From contig CAVYTS010000017.1 of the NCBI GenBank assembly GCA_963771305.1, positions 62,001 to 126,000 on the forward strand: a DNA stretch of 64,000 nucleotides, in the 5' to 3' direction. The notes under the pieces were generated by a model, which had not been told where the DNA came from, ran no database searches, and saw only the letters and a list, made by a program, of their open reading frames with translations. The position numbers and the translations under genes were made by a program. Below, piece by piece: positions 1-9,109 of this stretch (position 1 is its first letter; every line of letters starts with the position of its first letter). Origin of the DNA: CAJCIT01 sp963771305. Lineage in GTDB: Bacteria > Acidobacteriota > Terriglobia > Bryobacterales > Bryobacteraceae.

Positions 1-1
1 G

Positions 2-1054
2 CCCGGCAAGAAGATCCTGATCTCGGGCGGAGGCCGCTGTAACTTCACAAACCTCCACTGCCGGCCGGAGAACTTCCTGTCGGCCAACCCACACTTCGCC
101 AAGTCGGCGCTGGCTCGCTACACGCCGGCCGACTTCATTCGATTAGTCGAGCACCATGGAATCGCATATCACGAGAAGACGTTAGGGCAGTTGTTCTGCG
201 ATCACGCCGCGCGGGACATCATGAACATGCTCGAAACCGAGTGTCGGGCGGCGGGCGTAACCCTGCTGGTTAGGACCCCTGTACTGGAAGTCAGCCGGGA
301 GTCAGAGTTCGTGGTCAAGTCGGAATCGCAAACTTTCCGCGCGCCGGCGTTGGTGGTCGCTACAGGCGGCCTTTCGATTCCGAAGATGGGCGCAACCGGA
401 TTCGGCTATGACTTGGCCCGGCAGTTCGGCTTGTCGATTCGAGAACCGCGGCCGGCATTGGTGCCGTTCACACTCGCTCCCGAGGAGCAGGGGCGGTACT
501 GCGATCTCGCCGGCGTGTCGGCGGACGCTCTTGTTTCCATCGGCCGGCAGTCATTTCGAGAGAAGATGCTGTTGACGCACCGTGGCCTCAGCGGCCCGGC
601 CATTCTGCAGATCTCGTCCTACTGGGGGGAATCCGAACCTCTCACCATCGACCTGGCGCCAGGCCTCGACCTCACCGCCGGGATGAGATCGTCACCGGCC
701 GGCCGCGATCTGCCAGCTCTTCGCGGCGCGCTGAACAAAGCGCTGGCCCAGCGGCTGGCAACGCGTTGGGCCCAAGTCCACACGCCGCCTAACTGGACCA
801 ACCAGGCGCTGCTGGCGTTTGAACGCCAGATTCATGCCTGGCAGATTGTGCCGGACGGCACCGAGGGCTACGAGAAGGCCGAAGTGACCGCCGGCGGCGT
901 CGACACCGGCGAGTTGTCAGCAAAGACCATGGAGAGCAAGAAGGTGCCTGGCCTGTACTTCATTGGTGAAGTGGTCGACGTGACGGGACACTTGGGCGGA
1001 TTCAACTTCCAATGGGCATGGGCCTCCGGCTACTGCGCCGGCCAAGCGGTGTAA
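2..1054 (+). CDS. HI0933/YhiN-family FAD-dependent oxidoreductase, 5' truncated
   Basis: The frame is open from base 2, so the N-terminus with the FAD dinucleotide-binding motif lies outside the window. The visible part begins PGKKILISGGGRCNFTN, the GGGRCN signature of the HI0933 (BaiN/YhiN) flavoprotein family, and ends with the family's GHLGGFNFQWAWASG FAD-binding motif. About 350 residues are present, against roughly 400 for the family. An internal TTG at 191 is not the start, because conserved sequence extends upstream of it. The family is a cytosolic flavoprotein with poorly defined substrates. Family assignment is firm; the reaction is not known here. Confidence 0.88.
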   Translation, partial: PGKKILISGGGRCNFTNLHCRPENFLSANPHFAKSALARYTPADFIRLVEHHGIAYHEKTLGQLFCDHAARDIMNMLETECRAAGVTLLVRTPVLEVSRESEFVVKSESQTFRAPALVVATGGLSIPKMGATGFGYDLARQFGLSIREPRPALVPFTLAPEEQGRYCDLAGVSADALVSIGRQSFREKMLLTHRGLSGPAILQISSYWGESEPLTIDLAPGLDLTAGMRSSPAGRDLPALRGALNKALAQRLATRWAQVHTPPNWTNQALLAFERQIHAWQIVPDGTEGYEKAEVTAGGVDTGELSAKTMESKKVPGLYFIGEVVDVTGHLGGFNFQWAWASGYCAGQAV

Positions 1055-1084
1055 CGTCGTACACTGCCAGAAAGGAGTTCGAGT

Positions 1085-1549
1085 ATGGGCAGTATTGTGG
1101 ATGTTCGACCGGTTAACGATCTATTGCGCCACACCTTGGCGACGGTCGCGTATCGGGGAGGCAAAGTCCTTCGAGGCGCACCCGAGGGCTTCTCTGACAC
1201 ACGCGCTTGCGCCGGCGCTCGAAGCGCCGGTGAGATTCTAGCGCACATCGGGGACCTGTTCGATTGGGCCGTCTCGCTCGTGGAAGGCCGGCAGACATGG
1301 AAGGATTCAACCCCTCTGCCGTGGAACGAGGAGGTGGCGCGTTTTCACGACGGCCTGAAGGCCTTCGACGAAGCGCTGGTACAAAAGCCGGTGACAGCTG
1401 CGGACGCCGAGCGTCTATTTCAAGGACCGATTGCCGATGCATTAACTCACATCGGTCAGATCGCCCAGCTACGCCGGATAGCAGGCTCGAACGTAAAGCC
1501 AGAGAACTATCACCAAGCCGAGATCGCCAAAGGCCGGACAGGCGCTTGA
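1085..1549 (+). CDS. DinB-family protein
   Basis: A 154-residue protein with the DinB/YfiT-like four-helix-bundle pattern. An N-terminal helix carries the ILAHIGDLFDW segment, where a metal-binding histidine is expected, and near the C-terminus DALTHIGQIAQLRRIAG supplies the second histidine helix. DinB proteins are metal-binding and many act as thiol-dependent S-transferases, but the substrate here cannot be told. The ATG start has an AAGGAG ribosome site about 8 bases upstream. It lies 30 bp after the flavoprotein on the same strand, so co-transcription is possible. Confidence 0.75.
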   Translation: MGSIVDVRPVNDLLRHTLATVAYRGGKVLRGAPEGFSDTRACAGARSAGEILAHIGDLFDWAVSLVEGRQTWKDSTPLPWNEEVARFHDGLKAFDEALVQKPVTAADAERLFQGPIADALTHIGQIAQLRRIAGSNVKPENYHQAEIAKGRTGA

Positions 1550-1573
1550 CCAGGTTCCCGCGAAGCGCGAGTT

Positions 1574-2542
1574 TTAGAAATCCTCCCAGACTAAAGCTGG
1601 GAAAGTCGAGTGCTGGCGGAAGCCTATCGACTCGTAAAGCCGGATCGCATCGATGTTGGAACACGTCACTGTCAAGCTAACCATGGTGCAGCCCTGATTG
1701 ATGATCTCGAGTAGACATCGCCGCAGAAGTTCATAGCCTAGTCTCGAGCCGCGTACCCCCGGCAGAGTACATAGCTGGGTGACGTGGCCTGAGTTTGCCG
1801 ACACCAAACTTGCGAGACAGATGCCGCAAACCCGGCCCGAACCTTCGTCGACGGCGACCACCGACGCGGCGGGTGAGAACCGGCCGCAGCCGGGGTACTT
1901 CACGATGTTGGTCAAGAAGCGGCGAGCGCCGGGTATGGTGCGGTACTGATCATTGATCTCACTATCGACGTGCCCCCGATAGGCCGCCGATATGACATGA
2001 GCAGCATCTTCTTGGTAACGGTCCGTCCAGGGCACCAGCTTGGCGCGGAACGAGACAGTTTGTTCGTCCAGCCGGCGAATCGCTTCTCTGCCGATCATCA
2101 TGAATCGGCGGTCGTGGCGGAGAGCGTAGCGGTCGAATGGGATGGAGAGTTGTGGAGGCACGCGAGCAAGCAGCAACTGCGATTCGATCCGGCGCACTCC
2201 TGGCGTACGCATCAGGTTCTGGACAATTGCGCCCAGAAGTAGCATCGATTCAGATGTGCTGTTGGGCCCGGGACGCACATAGAAGTCCCCGATCAGACCT
2301 TTGCGGTCTTCGAAGACTTGGTATCCGTAACCGATCAGTTCATGCCCCTGCCGCAAGGCGTAGCCCGTAAGGGACTGCATCTGCACGAAGCGCCGTACCA
2401 AGTCGGCCGAGGGGCGGAAGTCCCAGCAGTATTCGGCGTCCCAGAGCTTGGCCTCTTCCTCGAGCAGACGATTGAGGTCTGAAGCCGGCACATGTCGAAG
2501 ATCTTCGACTTCGGGGAGCCAAGCTTCCTTGTGGGCAGCCAT
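1574..2542 (-). CDS. GNAT-family N-acetyltransferase (likely two GNAT modules)
   Basis: 322 residues. The C-terminal half is a recognisable GNAT acetyltransferase: residues about 230-318 include an acetyl-CoA loop GVRGSRLGYELLRRCL and the terminal TCSNIDAIRLYESIGFRQH. The N-terminal half (LTGYALRQGHELIGYGYQVF) resembles a second, diverged GNAT fold. The substrate is unknown. It lies 8 bp downstream of the aminotransferase on the same strand, so the two are probably an operon, suggesting modification of an amino compound. The ATG start is preceded by GCGGGG. Function beyond the family is inferred. Confidence 0.75.
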   Translation of the reverse strand: MAAHKEAWLPEVEDLRHVPASDLNRLLEEEAKLWDAEYCWDFRPSADLVRRFVQMQSLTGYALRQGHELIGYGYQVFEDRKGLIGDFYVRPGPNSTSESMLLLGAIVQNLMRTPGVRRIESQLLLARVPPQLSIPFDRYALRHDRRFMMIGREAIRRLDEQTVSFRAKLVPWTDRYQEDAAHVISAAYRGHVDSEINDQYRTIPGARRFLTNIVKYPGCGRFSPAASVVAVDEGSGRVCGICLASLVSANSGHVTQLCTLPGVRGSRLGYELLRRCLLEIINQGCTMVSLTVTCSNIDAIRLYESIGFRQHSTFPALVWEDF

Positions 2543-2550
2543 CCCCGCGA

Positions 2551-3771
2551 TTATATGTTCATCGCACGGGATCCGGTCAACACGGGCTGATGTTGTAGGA
2601 ATTGATGGATGTTCCGTGTTGCCTGCCGGGTGCGGTGATTGTTCTCAATCAGACTGAAACGCACAAAGCCTTCGCCCATCGGCCCGAAGCCAATTCCAGG
2701 CGACACGGCCACATATGCCTCTCGCATCAGAAGTTTGGCAAACTCCAGGGAGCCCAGTTCCCGGAACGGCTCCGGGATGCGCGCCCAAAGAAACATCGAT
2801 CCACGAGGCGGCTCAACCAGCCAACCGGCGCGGTGCAGGCCCTCGACCAGCGCGTCGCGCCTGCTTTGATAGAGAGCGCAAATACGCTTCGGATCCTCGT
2901 TGCACTCACGAAGCGCAATGATTGACGCAATCTGAATCGGCTGAAAGATGCCGTAGTCAAGGTAGCTCTTGATACGCGCGAGAGCGGCAATAAGCTTCCG
3001 GTTCCCCAGGCAGAATCCGACCCGCCAGCCAGCCATGTTATAGCTCTTGGTCATCGAGTAGATCTCAACCGCGTGGTCGACCGCTCCTTCGACCTGCAGA
3101 ATACTGGGTGGCCGATACCCATCGAAACCAAGTTCGGCATAGGCGAAATCGTGAATGATGTACGACCCGTATTGCCTGGCCAGGTCGATAACCTCGCGCA
3201 TGAAGTTGAGGTCGACACAAGTCGTGGTCGGATTGTGCGGAAACGAAATCAGAATGACTTTGGGAACCTTGGCGGCAGTTCTATAGAGCCGCTTCAGGCC
3301 TTCGAGAAACGTGCCGGCATCCGCCATCGGCAGCATACAGGCCTCGCCTTCCGCCATGATTACGCCGTACTGGTGAATCGGGTAGGCGGGATTCGCCGAG
3401 ACCACCGCATCACCGGGTCCGATGATGGCGAACAGAAGGTGGGCCAAAGCATCTTTGGCGCCGATGGTTACGATGGCTTCCGACTCGGAGTCCAGCGTCA
3501 CGTCATATTGTTTCTTGTAACGGGCCACGATGGCTTCTCGGAGGTTTGGTATGCCGCGAGAAACAGAATAGCGATGGTTTCGGGGGTTGCGGGCTGCTTC
3601 AATCAACTTGTCGACAACGGGCTGAGGCGTGGCTCCATCAGGATTGCCCATCCCCATGTCGATGATGTCCAGATTGTCTGCTCGTGCCTTAGCCTTCAAT
3701 TCGTTGATGACAGCGAAAACGTAGGGAGGGAGCTTGTTGATGCGGTAAAAGTCATCGGTCGGCAAAGGCAT
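2551..3771 (-). CDS. PLP-dependent class I/II aminotransferase (AlaC-like)
   Basis: A 406-residue fold-type I aminotransferase. The PLP Schiff-base lysine is K242 in SMTKSYNMAGWRVGF; N180 in FPHNPTT and D208/Y211 in HDFAYAEL are the usual cofactor contacts. The N-terminus (INKLPPYVFAVINELK) and IDMGMGNPDG match the AlaC/alanine-type subgroup, which transfers amino groups between alanine and 2-oxoglutarate. LL-diaminopimelate or methionine-type aminotransferases are related alternatives. First gene of a minus-strand pair with the GNAT protein, divergent from the MFS gene across 82 bp. Class certain, exact substrate inferred. Confidence 0.86.
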   Translation of the reverse strand: MPLPTDDFYRINKLPPYVFAVINELKAKARADNLDIIDMGMGNPDGATPQPVVDKLIEAARNPRNHRYSVSRGIPNLREAIVARYKKQYDVTLDSESEAIVTIGAKDALAHLLFAIIGPGDAVVSANPAYPIHQYGVIMAEGEACMLPMADAGTFLEGLKRLYRTAAKVPKVILISFPHNPTTTCVDLNFMREVIDLARQYGSYIIHDFAYAELGFDGYRPPSILQVEGAVDHAVEIYSMTKSYNMAGWRVGFCLGNRKLIAALARIKSYLDYGIFQPIQIASIIALRECNEDPKRICALYQSRRDALVEGLHRAGWLVEPPRGSMFLWARIPEPFRELGSLEFAKLLMREAYVAVSPGIGFGPMGEGFVRFSLIENNHRTRQATRNIHQFLQHQPVLTGSRAMNI

Positions 3772-3853
3772 GACACCAGTTTAGCCGCGATCTCCCGACT
3801 GACCAAGTGTATTAACCGCACTAAACGAAGAGGCCGCCCGCTAAAATCAATCT

Positions 3854-5074
3854 GTGGAATCGTCTCCAGTAGAACATGCTGAAGCGTCAAAAGAGAGCCC
3901 CAAGTCTCGCTCTTTGTTGCCGATCTTCCTGGTGGTCGCTGTGGATGTTCTCGGACTGACGATCATGCTTCCGCTGCTGCCGTTCTACGCAGAGCGCATG
4001 GGAGCTTCGCCAACCGTGATCGGCATCATCGTAGCGAGCTACGCCTTCTGCCAATTGCTGGCTGGTCCATTTCTGGGCAGGTGGTCGGACAAAATCGGGC
4101 GGCGTCCGGTTCTGCTGGTTAGCCAGTTAGGTACGCTCGCCGGATTTCTTATGTTGGCGTTTTCGGTGAATGTCTGGATGGTCTTCCTGGCGCGAATGAT
4201 CGACGGGGCCACGGCAGGGAATCTTACCATCGCGCAGGCGTACATCAGTGATGTCACCAAGCCCGAGGAACGGACGAAGTCGTTTGCCCTGATTGGCATC
4301 GCGTTTGGCCTCGGATTCCTAATAGGTCCGGCCATTTCGGGATTTCTGTCCGCTCGATTTGGCTACCAGTGTCCGATCTTCGCCGCGGCCGGCCTATCCG
4401 CGACAAGCGTTCTCTGTACGTTCTTCTTGTTGCCGCGCCGGGAAGTAGTGCATGAACAAAACGAGGCCGATCCAGGCCCGGGCGGACGCCGCCTCACGTT
4501 CTTCGATTGGGGCTCCTACACCAAGTATTTCCAAGACCGCGAACTGGGACGGCTCCTGGCCAAGTGGTTCTGTTTTGCGTTCTCGTTCGCTACTTTTGTT
4601 TCGGGCTTCGCGCTGTTCTGCGAACGCCGCTACGAGCTGCATGGGCGACCGTTCGGCCCGCGTGAAGTGGGCTACATTTTCGCATACGCCGGGTTACTCG
4701 GCATTTTTATGCAGGGTGGCATGGTGGGACGAATGGTGAAGTGGATGGGCGACAAGAACGTGGTGCGGCTGGGGTTTGCTTCCAGCGCGATCAGCTACTG
4801 CTTGCTTGGGCTTTCCAAGACACTCTGGCAGTTGCTCGGCGCCAATACCGTCTCTTCTGTCGGTGGCGCAGGCCTGCGCGCAGCACTCACCAACTTGATC
4901 ACACAAAAGGCGAACCGCCGTGAACAGGGCGTCATTATCGGGTTAACGCAATCCTTGACGTCGATCGCCCAGATCGCCGCGCCAATCGCCGGCAACCTGC
5001 TAATCGACCATCATCTGCTTGCAGCTTGGGCATTCTGGTGTGCTATCACTTCGGGAGTAGCGTTATTGCTGTAG
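3854..5074 (+). CDS. MFS transporter, TCR/Tet-like drug efflux type
   Basis: 406 residues with about 12 hydrophobic segments, starting at a GTG. After a charged N-terminal tail of about 20 residues, TM1 has the MFS antiporter pattern DVLGLTIMLPLLPFYAERMG. Loop 2-3 carries the signature GRWSDKIGRRPVL (GxxSDxxGRRP). This places it in the TCR/Tet clade of proton-coupled drug exporters in the inner membrane, but the substrate is unknown. No regulator is adjacent. Its 3' end overlaps the convergent thioesterase gene by 29 bp. Confidence 0.85.
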   Translation: MESSPVEHAEASKESPKSRSLLPIFLVVAVDVLGLTIMLPLLPFYAERMGASPTVIGIIVASYAFCQLLAGPFLGRWSDKIGRRPVLLVSQLGTLAGFLMLAFSVNVWMVFLARMIDGATAGNLTIAQAYISDVTKPEERTKSFALIGIAFGLGFLIGPAISGFLSARFGYQCPIFAAAGLSATSVLCTFFLLPRREVVHEQNEADPGPGGRRLTFFDWGSYTKYFQDRELGRLLAKWFCFAFSFATFVSGFALFCERRYELHGRPFGPREVGYIFAYAGLLGIFMQGGMVGRMVKWMGDKNVVRLGFASSAISYCLLGLSKTLWQLLGANTVSSVGGAGLRAALTNLITQKANRREQGVIIGLTQSLTSIAQIAAPIAGNLLIDHHLLAAWAFWCAITSGVALLL

Positions 5075-5483
5075 GGGTGATGCCGAGTAGGTCGCGATAC
5101 TGTCCAGGCAACTTCGCCGGCCGCATCGCGCGATTGAGCCACATATGGCGCGCGGCGCCGGTAGCGAGGACGCGTGACTGGGTCGCGCTGCGGATCTGGT
5201 AGGAAAACTCGACGGTGCGTGGATTCGAGTTTGTCACTTCGGTTCTCACCACGATTTCGTCGTCGTAGCGCGCCGGATGAACATACCGGCAGCTTGCTTC
5301 GATGACAGACAAGAAGAGCCCTTCGGATTCTTCGAGCTGTTTGTAGTTGATGCCCCGCGCGCGAACCAGTTCACCGCGGCCGATTTCCATCCAAACAAAG
5401 TAGTTGGCGTGGTGGACTACGCCCATCTGGTCAGTCTCCGCGTAGCGTACGCGGAGGAACGTTTCGTGCTTGCCTATTCTCAT
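5046..5483 (-). CDS. Acyl-CoA thioesterase, YbgC/4HBT hotdog family
   Basis: 145 residues from the ATG at 5483. The open frame runs 71 codons further upstream, but homology begins only at MRIGKHETF. The motif YAETDQMGVVHHANYFVWME contains the catalytic Asp (D18) and His-Ala-Asn-Tyr of YbgC-type hotdog thioesterases, which hydrolyse short-chain or aromatic acyl-CoA. C-terminal strands (VVRTEVTNSNPRTVEFSYQI) complete the fold. Convergent with the MFS gene, with 29 bp overlap, and divergent from the moaD-moaE fusion. Confidence 0.83.
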   Translation of the reverse strand: MRIGKHETFLRVRYAETDQMGVVHHANYFVWMEIGRGELVRARGINYKQLEESEGLFLSVIEASCRYVHPARYDDEIVVRTEVTNSNPRTVEFSYQIRSATQSRVLATGAARHMWLNRAMRPAKLPGQYRDLLGITPTAITLLPK

Positions 5484-5576
5484 TGACCTGCGTTCTGTAG
5501 TACTCGCACGGCTACGGACATGCATCGTCAGGATAGCGTCCTCTAGTGTCCGGTTCCGGTTCGGTACGATTGGGGC

Positions 5577-6356
5577 GTGCACGTCAGGGTCTTGTTTTTT
5601 GGGGTTTTGAAGGACTTCACGGGTCTTTCGGCCGACCGGCCCGAGGTTCCCGCCGGGACCACGGTCGGCGAGTTGTTTCAACGGTATGCGGAGCAATTCG
5701 AAACCCTGCGTGCCGGCAGCCCGTCCATTCTATTTGCGAAGAACCGAGAGTTCGCTCAGTCGGACGCCATACTTCATGAAGACGATGAAGTGGCGTTCCT
5801 GCCCCCGGTCAGCGGAGGCTCAACCGGGGACGAAGCCCGGCGATTGAACACCGTGCCCAACATCGCTACACCATCTGCGGCCTTTGTCGCAGAGATACGC
5901 GAACCGGCGGGCCACCTGTTTGCATTGACCCGGCAGCCGATTGCCTCTGAGCACTGGGCCCGCGAGCTGCAACGGCCCGAGGACGGCGCGGTCATCGTGT
6001 TTGAAGGCGTAGTCCGCAATAACACCAAGGGCCGCCGCACGTTGTTTCTCGACTATGAGTGCTACGAGGAAATGGCCATCTTGCAGATGGCCCAAATAGG
6101 GCGCGAGATTGCCGGTCAGTTTGCGATCGGCCGCCTGGGAATGATTCACCGGCTGGGCCGACTGCAGATTGGCGAGGCAAGCGTTTCCATCCTGGCCACC
6201 GCCCCTCATCGCAAACCCGCATTTGATGCGGCACTGGAAGGCATTAATCGACTGAAGCGCGAAGTCCCGATCTGGAAGAAAGAGCACTTCGAAGACGGTG
6301 CAGTGTGGGTAGACGGAGAATGGGACGACCAGCTGCCCTCACGTCAGTCTTCATGA
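5577..6356 (+). CDS. Fused molybdopterin synthase, MoaD-MoaE
   Basis: One 259-residue frame joins both subunits of molybdopterin synthase. Residues 1-81 are a MoaD/ThiS ubiquitin-like domain ending PPVSGG (G80-G81). After a linker of about 30 residues, residues about 112-250 are MoaE, with FEGVVRNNTKGR, LDYECYEEMA, HRKPAFDA (K213) and PIWKKEHF (K234/K235), the catalytic lysine region. The enzyme adds two sulfurs to cPMP in molybdenum cofactor synthesis. MoaD normally needs a free C-terminal Gly-Gly, so cleavage after G81, as for mycobacterial MoaX, is likely. Starts at GTG; its stop overlaps the next ATG (ATGA). Confidence 0.88.
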   Translation: MHVRVLFFGVLKDFTGLSADRPEVPAGTTVGELFQRYAEQFETLRAGSPSILFAKNREFAQSDAILHEDDEVAFLPPVSGGSTGDEARRLNTVPNIATPSAAFVAEIREPAGHLFALTRQPIASEHWARELQRPEDGAVIVFEGVVRNNTKGRRTLFLDYECYEEMAILQMAQIGREIAGQFAIGRLGMIHRLGRLQIGEASVSILATAPHRKPAFDAALEGINRLKREVPIWKKEHFEDGAVWVDGEWDDQLPSRQSS

Positions 6357-7315
6357 AGCAAGCAAGCCTCCGAGCATCCATAAGCCTGCTCGCGCTGGCG
6401 ATAGCAGCATGGGCGCAGTTCAAGCCCGCGCAGCCGACGCCCGTGCCGCCCCCAGCACCCGGCGAGAGTTCCCAGCGTTCCACGCCGACATTCTCGGTGA
6501 AAGTAAACCTGGTCCGGCTGTTGACCTCTGTTCGCAACCGCGATGGCGCCATCGTGACCACCCTGAGCCGGGAAGACTTTCAGGTGATCGACAACGGCAT
6601 CCCCCAGGACATTGCCGTTTTCGAGCGGAACACGTCGGTTCCCTTGTCAGTCTCGATTCTGATTGATACCAGCGGTTCGACACGAGGCGATTTGCATTAC
6701 GAGGTAGACTCGGTAACCAAGTTCCTTCATGCGCTGGTTCGGGACGGGAACCCGTCTGACAATTTCGCGCTATACAGCTTCAACTGGCAGGTTCGGATGG
6801 AGACCGAATACGGGCGGAACGCACGCCGGGCCGAAAACGCGTTACGCGCGTTGAAGGGCGAAGGCGGTACATCTCTCTATGACGCGATTTACCTGGCCAG
6901 TGACGAACTGGCAACGCGCGAGGGGCGGCACGTCATGGTGGTTGTGACCGACGGCGGCGATACGACCAGCTACAAGAAATTCGCCGACGCCCTCCGCAGC
7001 GCACAGCTGGCCGACGCCGTCATCTATCCGATTGTGGTGGTGCCCATTCCGAACGACGCAGGGAGAAACACGGGCGGAGAACATGCGCTGGATACGTTAG
7101 CGGCGAACACGGGCGGCCGCATCTTCTACCCGGCCGGATTCGATCAACTGGACCAAACCTTCGACGATATTCTGCGTGAGTTGCGGACCCAGTACTTGCT
7201 GGGCTTCTATCCGAGAGGCAGCTTACAGAAGCCGCGCCAATACCATCGAATCCAAATCCTGATGCGGGACAAGGGGTTGCGGGTCGCGGCGAGATCGGGC
7301 TATTACGAGCCGTAG
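6353..7315 (+). CDS. Exported VWA protein, VWFA-related Acidobacterial domain
   Basis: 320 residues from the ATG at 6353, which overlaps the upstream stop as ATGA. Residues 1-22 form a signal peptide ending AWAQ; a proline-rich linker follows. The von Willebrand A domain has an intact metal-binding MIDAS motif D105-T-S-G-S109, with the downstream TDGGD. The C-terminal block (QYLLGFYPRG ... YHRIQILMRDKGLRVAARSGYY) is diagnostic of the acidobacterial VWFA-related family. It is expected in the periplasm as a metal-dependent protein-protein binding module. Co-transcription with molybdopterin synthase is implied by the overlap, but a functional link is not shown. Confidence 0.85.
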   Translation: MKQASLRASISLLALAIAAWAQFKPAQPTPVPPPAPGESSQRSTPTFSVKVNLVRLLTSVRNRDGAIVTTLSREDFQVIDNGIPQDIAVFERNTSVPLSVSILIDTSGSTRGDLHYEVDSVTKFLHALVRDGNPSDNFALYSFNWQVRMETEYGRNARRAENALRALKGEGGTSLYDAIYLASDELATREGRHVMVVVTDGGDTTSYKKFADALRSAQLADAVIYPIVVVPIPNDAGRNTGGEHALDTLAANTGGRIFYPAGFDQLDQTFDDILRELRTQYLLGFYPRGSLQKPRQYHRIQILMRDKGLRVAARSGYYEP

Positions 7316-7414
7316 GTGGCGGCGAGGCTTGAGAATCAGACATGAAATGTGACCAAACAAGGACCGGGGATGATTCCACAAACGGCACGCGCCACAATAG
7401 AAATATAGGAACTT

Positions 7415-8254
7415 ATGAATGAATTTCTTGACGCGGCGATGGAGATCGCGCGCGAAGCGGGGACTATACTGCTGGCCCACCGCGGTGTTGGCTTTGAGCT
7501 GAAGGGTGAACATGACCTGGTAACCGCGGCCGATCGGGCGAGTGAGCATCTAGTGGTAAAGCGCCTGCACGAACTATTCCCGAATCATGGAATTGTTGCC
7601 GAGGAAGGCGGCGGTGCGGTGATGAACTCCGAGTACCGCTGGTTTGTTGACCCCCTGGACGGGACCACCAATTTCGCGCATGGCTTCCCCATGTGGAACT
7701 TGACGCTCGCCTTGGCTCATCGCGGTCGCGTGATCGCCGGCGTTGTGTTCGACCCGATCCACAACGAGATGTTTTCCGCCGAGCGCGGGGGCGGCGCGTT
7801 CCTGAATGGACAGCGGATCCATGTCAGCAAGGCCAAAGTGCTTGAGGATTCGCTGGTTGCGACGGGGTTCCCGAGCCGCCGCCGGCACCAGAACGTAAAT
7901 GTGCATTTTTACTACCAGCTCGCCATGATTACGCACGGCGTCCGGAGAGCCGGCTCCGCCGCGCTCGATCTGGCCTATACCGCGTGCGGACGGCTGGATG
8001 GTTTTTGGGAGTTCGGCCTGAATCCCTGGGATATGGCCGCCGGCACGTTGTTGATAGAAGAAGCCGGTGGGATTGTGTCCGGTATGCGAGGCGAGCCGCT
8101 GGATCTTCACGGGCCCTACCTGCTGGCTGATAACGCACTGATCCATGGGGAAACGCTCGAGCTGTTCGAGGAGATCTTCCACGGTCGCTACCGATACCCG
8201 ATTCCGACGATTCCGATCGAGGAAGAAGCCGCAAGCGGTGTGATCCGTGGCTGA
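7415..8254 (+). CDS. suhB: Inositol monophosphatase family protein (SuhB-like)
   Basis: 279 residues, standard for the family. The metal and catalytic motifs are present: VAEEGG (E63/E64), DPLDGTTNFAHGFP (D79, D82, G83, T84) and NPWDMAAGTLLIEEAGG. These Mg-dependent, Li-sensitive phosphatases hydrolyse inositol-1-phosphate or related sugar phosphates; in enteric bacteria SuhB also acts in rRNA antitermination. The substrate cannot be separated by sequence from other family members. Overlaps the hemQ start by 8 bp, so the two are translationally coupled. Confidence 0.88.
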   Translation: MNEFLDAAMEIAREAGTILLAHRGVGFELKGEHDLVTAADRASEHLVVKRLHELFPNHGIVAEEGGGAVMNSEYRWFVDPLDGTTNFAHGFPMWNLTLALAHRGRVIAGVVFDPIHNEMFSAERGGGAFLNGQRIHVSKAKVLEDSLVATGFPSRRRHQNVNVHFYYQLAMITHGVRRAGSAALDLAYTACGRLDGFWEFGLNPWDMAAGTLLIEEAGGIVSGMRGEPLDLHGPYLLADNALIHGETLELFEEIFHGRYRYPIPTIPIEEEAASGVIRG

Positions 8255-9086
8255 TTTCCCACCAGTTCCGCTCACTCTCGAAGGTGCGAGCACACTGCAC
8301 CAGATGTTTCGGTTCCGCTGGCGCGCATGGCTGAGTCTGGACTCTTTTCACCGGCAGCGAATTCTGACCGAGGCTACAGCCCTTCTGGCGCCGCTCGAAG
8401 AGGGCTCCGCCGATGGCCACCCGAACCAGAGCGCCGTCTACTCCCAGCTTGGGCACAAAGGCGATCTGATGCTAGTGCACTTCCGGGATTCGTTTGAAGA
8501 ACTAAACCAAACTGAAGTGGCGCTTGTCAAACTGGAGATGGCGGAGTACCTGGAGATTGTTCACTCGTACCTCTCGGTGGTGGAGCTGGGTCTGTACGAG
8601 TCGACGTCCAAGAGCTACCAAGCACTTGACGAGAAGGGTTTCGCCCCTCATTCGCCCGAATGGAACGCTGGGGTTAAAGAAGTGGTGGATCGACAGAAAG
8701 CCGCGATGGCTCCGCGATTGCACCCGCGGATTCCCGATTCGAAGTACCTATGTTTTTACCCCATGGATCGCAGGCGGGGGGAAGCCAAAAACTGGTACAC
8801 GGTTCCTATGGCGGATCGCCAGCGAATGATGCACGAACATGGGCTGATTGGCCGCCGCTACGCGGACGATGTCCGGCAGATCATTACGGGTTCGATCGGA
8901 TTTGACGACTGGGAGTGGGGAGTCGATCTCTTCGCAGACGATCCGGTGGTGTTCAAGAAGCTGATCTACGAGATGCGCTTCGATGAAGTCAGCGCGATCT
9001 ACGCGCTTTTTGGGGCTTTCTACGTCGGGATACGGGTTAAGGTGGCTGATCTGGGTCAACTGCTTTCGGCAGCGACCGGTTCTTGA
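8247..9086 (+). CDS. hemQ: Coproheme decarboxylase HemQ (chlorite dismutase family)
   Basis: 279 residues, GTG start overlapping suhB. The chlorite-dismutase-fold core is visible: QLGHKGDLMLVHFRDS, then CFYPMDRRRGEAKNWYTVP, which holds the catalytic tyrosine of HemQ proteins, and MMHEHGLIGRRY with the proximal haem histidine. No arginine/glutamine pocket typical of true chlorite dismutases is evident to me. HemQ converts coproporphyrin-bound iron to protohaem with peroxide in the coproporphyrin-dependent branch, in the cytosol. The C-terminal SAIYALFGAFYVGIRV strand completes the family. Confidence 0.87.
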   Translation: MADFPPVPLTLEGASTLHQMFRFRWRAWLSLDSFHRQRILTEATALLAPLEEGSADGHPNQSAVYSQLGHKGDLMLVHFRDSFEELNQTEVALVKLEMAEYLEIVHSYLSVVELGLYESTSKSYQALDEKGFAPHSPEWNAGVKEVVDRQKAAMAPRLHPRIPDSKYLCFYPMDRRRGEAKNWYTVPMADRQRMMHEHGLIGRRYADDVRQIITGSIGFDDWEWGVDLFADDPVVFKKLIYEMRFDEVSAIYALFGAFYVGIRVKVADLGQLLSAATGS

Positions 9087-9109
9087 GCCTTTTGGGAGGA
9101 ACTCACAGC

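Noticed and set aside
5484..5696. A 71-residue N-terminal extension of the thioesterase
   Set aside because: It lacks homology and runs into the divergent moaD-moaE region; the family starts at MRIGKHETF.
7574..8293. Long antisense frames within the monophosphatase and other GC-rich genes
   Set aside because: They mirror real genes on the other strand and have no recognisable protein features.
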